Part shown: positions 57,735 to 64,000 of the stretch, piece after piece
Layout: the number at the start of each line of letters is the position of its first letter
How positions within the stretch are numbered: position 1 is the first letter of the stretch
Source: Coprinellus micaceus
Taxonomy: Eukaryota; Basidiomycota; Agaricomycetes; Agaricales; Psathyrellaceae
Reading direction: 5' to 3'
Assembly: GCA_951394405.1 (NCBI GenBank)
Contig: OX596337.1
Location: forward strand, 682,001-746,000
DNA: 64,000 bases
Translations under genes and position numbers: made by a program
The notes under the pieces: model-generated
What the model saw: the letters and a program-made list of their open reading frames with translations, nothing else
What the model was told of the DNA's origin: nothing
The model's database searches: none

Positions 57735-59377
57735 TCAGTTCTTATGTACTGCACTCTTCAACGTTCGCTGGTATGCTATTCGCGCAGAAAGCACGTTGCT
57801 CAGCGTGGCCCCTACTTCATAAAACGTCTTGATATCCACCGACTTCTTTTTGCATAACGCAGCAAATTTCTCCGCCTTGCCTACATCTTGGAGCCTCCCG
57901 AATTGAGACCAATCCTTGATTCCTAGTTTTTCTTTCAGAGTCGAAGCTTTGGCGCATAAGTCTTTGTGTGGAAAGGTGTCGTCCTTCCAGGCCTGCCTCT
58001 GGCACTACGTAGTACATAGGGCAGTTATCAGCGCGACAAGTTTCGTAATGAGACGAACCTGGGCCACGACGAGAAGACGCACCTCCACCGCACAAAAGCG
58101 AACCAAATTACATTTTCCGCACAGTCTAGCGTATCCGGCGCTGTCGGACGTCGCTGGGCATGTAATATTGAAACACCCTCCCATGCGTGCCGCGATAAAC
58201 ACCCCAAGGTGATTTTCAACGAGTACGGGGCCGCCAGTTGCAGAGTTCCAGACCTTTAGGGGGTCCAATTCAAGGTCCCGGTATCTGGCCTTTCCATCTG
58301 CGCCAATTGTCGATTCTGGCAACAGAAATTCGGCTATGAAGAACTGAATCTCGTGCCAAGGGGCACCAGGGGGCTTGGCGCTCACTATACGCATAGTTCG
58401 CGCCAGAACTGGTCCCAGGCTGTCTTTGCTGCTCTTGAACAACGCATCGTATTCAGGGCGTGCCACGGTGAATAAGGTGAGGTAGTAGTTGAATGAGTAT
58501 AGGATGGGACGGTCAAGGCGTTGGTGATCATGCTCCCAATCAGAAGACGGTATGAGTTCATACTCATCCAATGCTGAGTTGATGTGCTCCGTAGTGCGAT
58601 GAAGGAGGAGTGCAGCCGGAGGACCAGTCAGGCGGCTTGACTGAAGGGCTGGTGGAACGACGCTAACCCTGTGGACAGGAGGGAGATAGCCCAGGCACCA
58701 GGTTTTGCGGCCCATACGTCAAGGCCATCAATCGAGGCCTCACACCCATAAGGGAGGAGGTCCTCTGCACTCGCAGGCCACGGTTGTTGAGCGGGGCTTG
58801 TGTCGGGTTTCCCGCTTCGGAATCTTCCTCGGGTCAGATCTGACAATGCAAGGGCTACGACGGTGCAGACAGTTTCCACCGCATGCATAAGGTCACAGTC
58901 ACCGCGACCGATCCCAGTCCCTGTAGGGCGGTCGCGTGGAAAGCTAGGCGTGTGGAGGTAGCGCATGTGGGGCCCTGGTGGACAGCGACAATTGCATAGC
59001 TTATTCACCATCGCCTCGTGATTCGCTTGGGAACGCTTGAGAGTGAGGAATCTAACACCAACCCTCGCAAGTTGAGGGAAAGCTTTGATGATTTTAGTGC
59101 AGGCCGTGGCCGCGTCGCGTGAGCGGGACGAGCGGATGTCCGCCTCGATTAGATCTGCTGCGACGCGCATTTGGAGGGCACAGATCCGGGATGACGCTTG
59201 ATCCTGCATTGCCGTGACCAAGGGGTCGACCACAGTTGCAATGGCTGCCCGCCATTTCGCATCTGGGAGTGCCCCTGGTGCAGCACTGGGATTAGAGGGA
59301 CACGAATCGTGAGTGCCTGAAGCCTAAGTCGCCTGGCCAAAGGCTTACTTCGATGAAGTGGAAGGTTTAGTGGCCAT
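57735..59377 (-). pseudogene. MYND zinc-finger protein, array copy 4, one frameshift
   Basis: Exons 59349-59377 (MATKPSTSS), 58083-59285 and 57735-58004. The family body is clear: QLARVGVRFLTLKRSQANHE, WPASAEDLLPYGCEASIDGL, WAAKPGAWAISLLSTGLASF, then the finger GCFNITC, RLCGKCNLVRFCAVE and CQRQAWKDD. Near 58630-58640 the frame reads HQPFSQAA and stops, while the adjacent frame resumes as TGPPAALLLHRTTEHI. Copy 5 is continuous there (HQPFAQAVLRTP). A single missing base fits, and the summed exon length is one short of a multiple of three. It is therefore a recent pseudogene, or an assembly error at one base. It is about as close to copy 5 as copy 1 is to copy 2. Confidence 0.82.
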
Positions 59378-59589
59378 CCTGGACGATCCAGGCAGTGGGT
59401 AAACGATGGTGTGGGAGGGAAAACGTACCGATTGCGAATTTTGTCCGCACCCAGGTCCAGGCCGTCGTTTCGGACCGACGGAAGATTATCGTCCTTTTCC
59501 CACTAAGGATGGCAGGAGTGAAGAGTATTCTATTGAACTCGTCCATCACGGCGAGAACCATTGAATGAATGACGGGGTGATTGTGATAG

Positions 59590-59850
59590 ACATTGGAACG
59601 AAACGACGGAGGAAGGACAATTCGGGCAATCTTGACTGTCCAAGTCTTACGCCCTGGAAGGGCACTGAGGTACATCATGGCTCAATGCCATCTTGAAAGC
59701 CTTGATATCTGTCGGTATCCTCTCTATCGCCTCGTGCCCTTCGGCTCCTTTGGGACACAACACGTGAGGCTCCCTCGATTCAAAGACCGGGCACGAGGGC
59801 AACATGGAGGTGGCGTTCTGAGCCTTGGAAACAAATTCGGCGGTTCAAAA
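59590..59850 (-). pseudogene. Fragment of a MYND-family 3' end and flanking sequence
   Basis: On the minus strand the words AAGGCTTTCAAGATGGC and the following bases match the 3' end of the gene at 61917 (AFKMALSDD). Its downstream flank, including CCATTGAATGAATGACGGG and AGACATTG, repeats that at about 61835-61870. The fragment sits upstream of copy 4, just as the 61917 gene end sits upstream of copy 5. It marks a 2.2-kb tandem duplication that carried copy 5 plus the 3' tail of its neighbour. Confidence 0.8.
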
Positions 59851-59993
59851 TTCTGACCCTAGGAGGCTCGAACGGGCTGGATGCATGGAACTAATACACC
59901 GTGACCTGTTGACAACCTCACTAGTGTACATGCGTTACGACGGCCAGAGCTGGTCTGACGAGGCTAGTTAACGAATCGAACAAGAATCGAATT

Positions 59994-61642
59994 TCAGTTC
60001 TTGGAACCAGTACTGCCCGATTTCTGTAGGTAGGCATCCCTTGCGGTCATTACATCGCTCAGCATCCGTGATATTTCGCCGAGAGCCTTGATGTCCACCG
60101 ATTTCTGCTTGCACAAATCAGCGATCTTCTTCGTCTCTCGACTATCTTTGAGCGTCCCAAATTGTGACCAATCCCTGATGCCAAGCTGTTCTTTCAAGGC
60201 AAAGGCTTTGGTGCATAAACCCTTGTGCGGCAGTCTGTCGTCCTTCCAGGCTTGCCTTTGACACTAAGAGGTGCAAAAGGTAGTCAGCGCGGTTTATATC
60301 GAGTTCAGCCCAATGCTGAATAGGTGGGCTTTACGCGCACCTCAACTCCGCAGAACCGGACCATCTTGCATTTGCCACATAGCTGAGCATGGCCAACCGT
60401 ATCGGATGCCGCTGGACAGGTTATATTGAAGCATCCTCCCTTGCGCGCTACTGCGATCGTCCCGATGTTGTTCCCAAGCGAACCCTGGCGTTTTGCGGTA
60501 TCAAGAACGGCCAGGGGATTAAACTCGACCCCCTGGTACCTGGCCCTGAATTGAGAGAAGTCGAATGTCGACTCGGACAGCACGTAGCCGGTTACAAAGA
60601 ACCGGATATCATCCCAAGTAGCGCGCTGGGGTTTGGCGTTGATGATACGCAGGGCCCGACCGAGAACAGGGGCCAAGTCGGCCTTGTTATCGCGCAGGAA
60701 CGCATTGAATTCGGTTAACGCCATGCCAAACAGTGTGTGGAAGTAGCTCATGGTGTAGACGATGGGGGAATCGAGGTGTCGTCGTTCGATGTGCACCTCG
60801 GAGGAGGGAATCTGGTCGTACGCTTCCACCGATGATGTAATAAGTGCCATCGAGCGGCGGAGAAGGATCCTATCGTTGGGGGTGCGGAGGACGGCCTGTG
60901 CAAATGGCTGGTGGAATGCTGCTAGATTCGTGGAGAGGAGGGATATAGCCCAACCGCCAGGCTTTGCAGCCCAAATGTCGAGGCCTTCGATAGATACATC
61001 ACACCCGAAGGGCAGAAGATCTTCCGGGCTGTGGGGCCATGGTTGTGTGTTGGGGGTCGCATCGATCCTCTGGATCCGATATTTGCCTTGGGTCATCTCT
61101 GAAAGGGCGAGGGCTAGCACAGTACAGACGGTCTCGACTGCATCCATCACGAATAGGTGAGGAGGACCTGAGTCGGGTTCGGACCCTTTCTGACGATCTC
61201 GGGCAAATGTAGGTGTATGGAGGATGGTCATCATGTGCGATTGTGGGCAACGGCAATTGCTGAGATTATCGATCATCGTCTGATGGTTTGCTGGGGAGCG
61301 CTTCTCAGTGAGGAACCTAATTCCCGCTCTCCCAAACCAGGGATAGGTTTTGACAATCCTGGCGGCGATTGTCGCTGATTCCCGCTCATGGGTTCCGTAG
61401 ATTTCCTTCTCGAGGCGGTCAGCTGCGGAACGCATTCGAAGTGCGCAGATTGGGGACAATGGAATGTGCATCGCGCCGATCAGGGTCGCAACGGCGTTCT
61501 CGAGCGGTGAAGGCGACACAGCGTGTTGAGGTCGCGGCCTGAGGATTAATGAGGATTAGGGTCGTGATGTGCAATTGTTAGAGTGCCAGCAGAAGAGCAA
61601 ATGCACTCACCATGGCGTAGTGGGGGTCCTAGTCCTAGGCAT
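59994..61642 (-). CDS. MYND zinc-finger protein, array copy 5
   Basis: Exons 61611-61642, 60341-61538 and 59994-60263 give 499 residues. The short first exon (MPRTRTPTTP) was chosen because the long frame lacks an ATG and a phase-matched GTGAGT..CAG intron joins them. Body: WFGRAGIRFLTEKRSPANHQ, CRCPQSHMMTILHTP, WPHSPEDLLPFGCDVSIEGL and WAAKPGGWAISLLSTNLAAF. Finger: GCFNITC, QLCGKCKMVRFCGVE and CQRQAWKDD, then HKGLC, split by the conserved intron. A lysine-containing tail ends GSTGSKN. It is intact and is the parent or sister of the frameshifted copy 4. Function is unknown beyond the predicted protein-binding finger. Confidence 0.84.
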
Positions 61643-61916
61643 CCTGTAGGTTCTAATTGGTGAGTAGACGGTAGTGGGGGCCGGAGAGAAGGGCGATGGG
61701 CCCAAGGGTACTCTGTCACGATTCTGGCTCAGGCCGGTGCTGTCATTTCGGGCCGACGCATGGATATCGACCTTTTCCCACCGGAGGTGACAGACTGAAG
61801 ACGCGAGAGTCACTTTCATCGTCCATCACAGGAACCATTGAATGAATGACGGGATGATGGTTATAGACATTGCAGCACACGAAGGAAGGAGAACAATTCG
61901 GGCAGTATGGGTTGTT

Positions 61917-63393
61917 CTAAGTCCGAGAAGGCCACGGGACATCGTCGCTCAACGCCATCTTGAAAGCCTTGATATCTGTGAGTATGCTTCCTATCGCCTC
62001 CACATTCTTCGTATCCATAGGCTTCTTCGGCAGTGCGAGGAACTTGGAAGTGGTCATGTCTTCTGTCCACAGTTGTGCCCAGGCTTTCTTCCCAAGCTGT
62101 TCCTTCAGCTTCGCAATCTTTGAACAGATAACCTTGTGCGGGAATAGAGGGTTCTTCCAAGCCTCCTTTTGACACTGAATAGAACCATCAGTAAAACGCA
62201 CATATTGAGTTAGATTGCGAACATACGTGCTCCCCACAAAACCTCATCACATTACACTGGCTGCACAGCCGCGCGTAGACGGTGCCAGAAGTATTTGGGC
62301 ATGCCATGTTAGCGCACCCTCCTTTGCGAACCATGGCCATCTCCGCAAACGCGTCGTAGACAGGGTCGCGAATGGTGTTGGCTATTGGCGCAGTCCTCCT
62401 TCTCATGCCAGCGAGGTCATTGTTGGCGAAACTACTAAGAACTTCAATGCCGACTCGGGTGTCGGTAATCCAGTCCTTCGCTGGTAGAGCGACGAGGATC
62501 TGCGATAGACGAGCGAGGACGGGTGAGATTGTATTGCCCGTCGCTTTCATCATAGCGGAGAATTTGTCGTGGTTCACAAGGAGTTGAAAGTAGTCGAATA
62601 TGACGGTGATGGGCCACTCGAAAAGGTCTTGCGACTCAGCGCAGGAGGGATCTTCATCGTAGAAATCCATCACTCCGGTGAGATGCTTGGATGCGCGCAC
62701 CATGGCAAATGCGTAGTCCGGTGGTCGAACCATGGCTTTGGAGAAGGGGTGGTAGTAGAGTGCTAGAGATGTGGCGAGTTTGTACATGTAGTATCCTCCG
62801 GGACCCTCCGCCCAGAGGTCGATGCCGTCTATTGAGTCTTCGGGCCCAAAAGGAAGGAGATCTTCGGGGTCCTGTGGCCATGGTTGGTCCTCATTCGGTT
62901 TTGTCGTGCTCTTCTCACTGCGGAACTTGTGCTTCGTTTGTCCATAGAGAGCGAGCTGAATGCAGTCGATGACCGTGTGCACCGAAAACCGTAGGTGAAT
63001 CATGTTCGTAAACTGTGTGAGGCCCGAGCCGCTGACAGAGCTGTCGAGAGATGCGGGGGAATGGAGTGCCTTGATTCCAGGCTGGTCGAGGTTACACCGG
63101 CACCGTGAGAGGTTCTCCACGACTGCTGAGAACCTGGCTGGCGATTGCTTGCGAGTCAGAAACTTGATCCCTGCCCTCAGGAGCTGGGGCCAGGATTTTG
63201 CGAGTTTAACCTGCGCAGCAACAGTGGGGGAGGAGTGGATGGCGTTTTGGATGGGGACGCATGCTGCGTGTAGTTGGCTGGCACAAATTGTGGACTTCGT
63301 AGGCTCCTCCAGCATCAAGGTCAATGCCTTGACCGATGCAGCGAGCGACTGAGCTTCTCGCGAGCCCTGAGAGCCACTCGCAACGGCAGACAT
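61917..63393 (-). CDS. MYND zinc-finger protein, array copy 6 (fifth full-length member)
   Basis: Exons 62227-63393 and 61917-62174 give 474 residues from the ATG at 63393 (MSAVASGSQGSREAQSLAAS). Body: SWPQLLRAGIKFLTRKQSPA, CRCNLDQPGIKALHSP, GQTKHKFRSEKSTTKP and WPQDPEDLLPFGPEDSIDGI. The finger is GCANMACPN, RLCSQCNVMRFCGEH and CQKEAWKNP, then HKVIC, and again the single late intron splits it. The tail resembles array copy 3 (WAQLWTEDMTTSKFLALP). Numbering counts the fragment at 59590 as an additional partial member. It is intact and first in the array in the direction of transcription. Confidence 0.85.
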
Positions 63394-63766
63394 GGTGGCC
63401 TCCTCAAGTGTGCGTGAACCGGGATGAACGGTGAATCTCGGGACCGCCTACAGGTCAAGAGTGAGTCAAGAAAGTGCAACGGAATTACCTGGCTTACCTT
63501 TTAGATTACCGTAGCTCTCTGCTTGGGGAGAGGGGACGGAGGGACGACGTGGGCTTCGAGTTTGGAGGAAAGAGACAAAACGGGAGAACTGCCACGAACT
63601 GACAAATTGTGTCGGTCCGATACCGGCCCGGAAGTGATGTCACAGTTCGCGGGCGCTTACGAGGCGCTCTGACGGTTTGGACTCGAGAGGACTCGAAAGG
63701 ACTCCCATACACCAACATCAAGAATTTGGCGCAGCAAAGAGGGTGCCTTGAGTTTCTATTTTACAC
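63394..63766. other. Intergenic region
   Basis: 373 bp between the MYND array and the gene fragment at the right edge. No feature is recognised. Confidence 0.45.
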
Positions 63767-64000
63767 TCATGGTCCCCATATAACGGTACGTTGCACAGAT
63801 GGTAAACCAAAAGGATCCACGAAGTAGACATGTTCACTTAAATCCTTGAAGTGGGCCCTTGCAATGTCTTGCTCCGCCCCCGCCCTCAAATGCCGATCCT
63901 TTCCCCCAGCAAAGAGAAGCAAGGGCAATCGATCTCCCCCTGCCTTGAAAAGCCCTGTTGGATCCTGAGGACGACCGGTCATAAGACCGATAAGCTGGGG
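63767..64000 (-). CDS. C-terminal fragment of a possible alpha/beta-hydrolase (5' part outside window)
   Basis: The frame enters at the right edge and reads GLMTGRPQDPTGLFKAGGDR, then LPLLLFAGGKDRHLRAGAEQ, then HFKDLSEHVYFVD, stopping at 63767-63769. The LLLFAGGKDRHL pattern resembles the strand carrying the acidic residue in alpha/beta-hydrolases. The catalytic His segment expected after HVY is not visible in this frame, so a further intron or a different fold is possible. It does not look like the S33 paralogues at the left end. Confidence 0.4.
   Translation of the reverse strand, partial: PQLIGLMTGRPQDPTGLFKAGGDRLPLLLFAGGKDRHLRAGAEQDIARAHFKDLSEHVYFVDPFGLPSVQRTVIWGP

Overview
This window is nuclear DNA from a filamentous basidiomycete, most likely an Agaricomycete. 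The genes carry many short introns of about 50 to 65 bases with GT..AG ends. The gene content fits this: a CYP63-like P450, a DUF6697-like protein, a large Agaricomycete-type kinase family, core-only NACHT NTPases, MYND-finger paralogues and an F-box/LRR-type protein. Two housekeeping genes, CCT2 and mitochondrial malate dehydrogenase, anchor an otherwise duplication-rich, accessory-looking region. All gene models were traced by hand from splice signals and paralogue comparison; no search was run.

Layout, left half. Positions 1-19564 hold five paralogues of a secreted S33-type alpha/beta-hydrolase (tripeptidyl-aminopeptidase-like). One is cut by the left edge, one is a pseudogene, and three look intact. 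Inserted among them is a compact, apparently very young gag-only LTR retrotransposon (4712-6547) with two identical 231-bp LTRs and a 5-bp target-site duplication. A DUF6697-like gene follows (9349-10722). Two of the peptidase genes (11281-13669 and 17214-19564) are the arms of a large inverted duplication around CCT2 (14911-16720). The left arm still carries a broken copy of the CCT2 3' end. Next come a protein O-mannosyltransferase (20050-23389), a class I O-methyltransferase (23652-25625), a 16-exon P450 (27446-30050) and a small secreted DUF4360-like protein (30681-31501).

Layout, right half. Positions 34192-47784 contain three short NACHT-type P-loop proteins and two protein kinases of one family. 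Each kinase stands head to head with a NACHT gene across a 374-445 bp shared upstream region (40184-43462 and 44504-47784). This makes two inverted copies of a kinase/NACHT module. One NACHT protein has lost its P-loop. A relic of a third kinase lies near 49640, and a four-copy degenerate 240-bp tandem repeat lies at about 48230-49100. Mitochondrial malate dehydrogenase (50117-51428) contains a 6-nt microexon. From 51616 to 63393 a same-strand array of five MYND zinc-finger paralogues follows, one with a 1-nt frameshift. A fragment of an unrelated hydrolase-like gene sits at the right edge.

How the genes may work together. The peptidases are predicted to be secreted and proprotein-processed, and probably act in extracellular peptide nutrition. 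The O-methyltransferase and P450 are divergently placed and could act on the same small molecules. The kinase/NACHT modules suggest a paired signalling system of the fungal NLR kind. That is inference from arrangement, domains and duplication, not from a known pathway.
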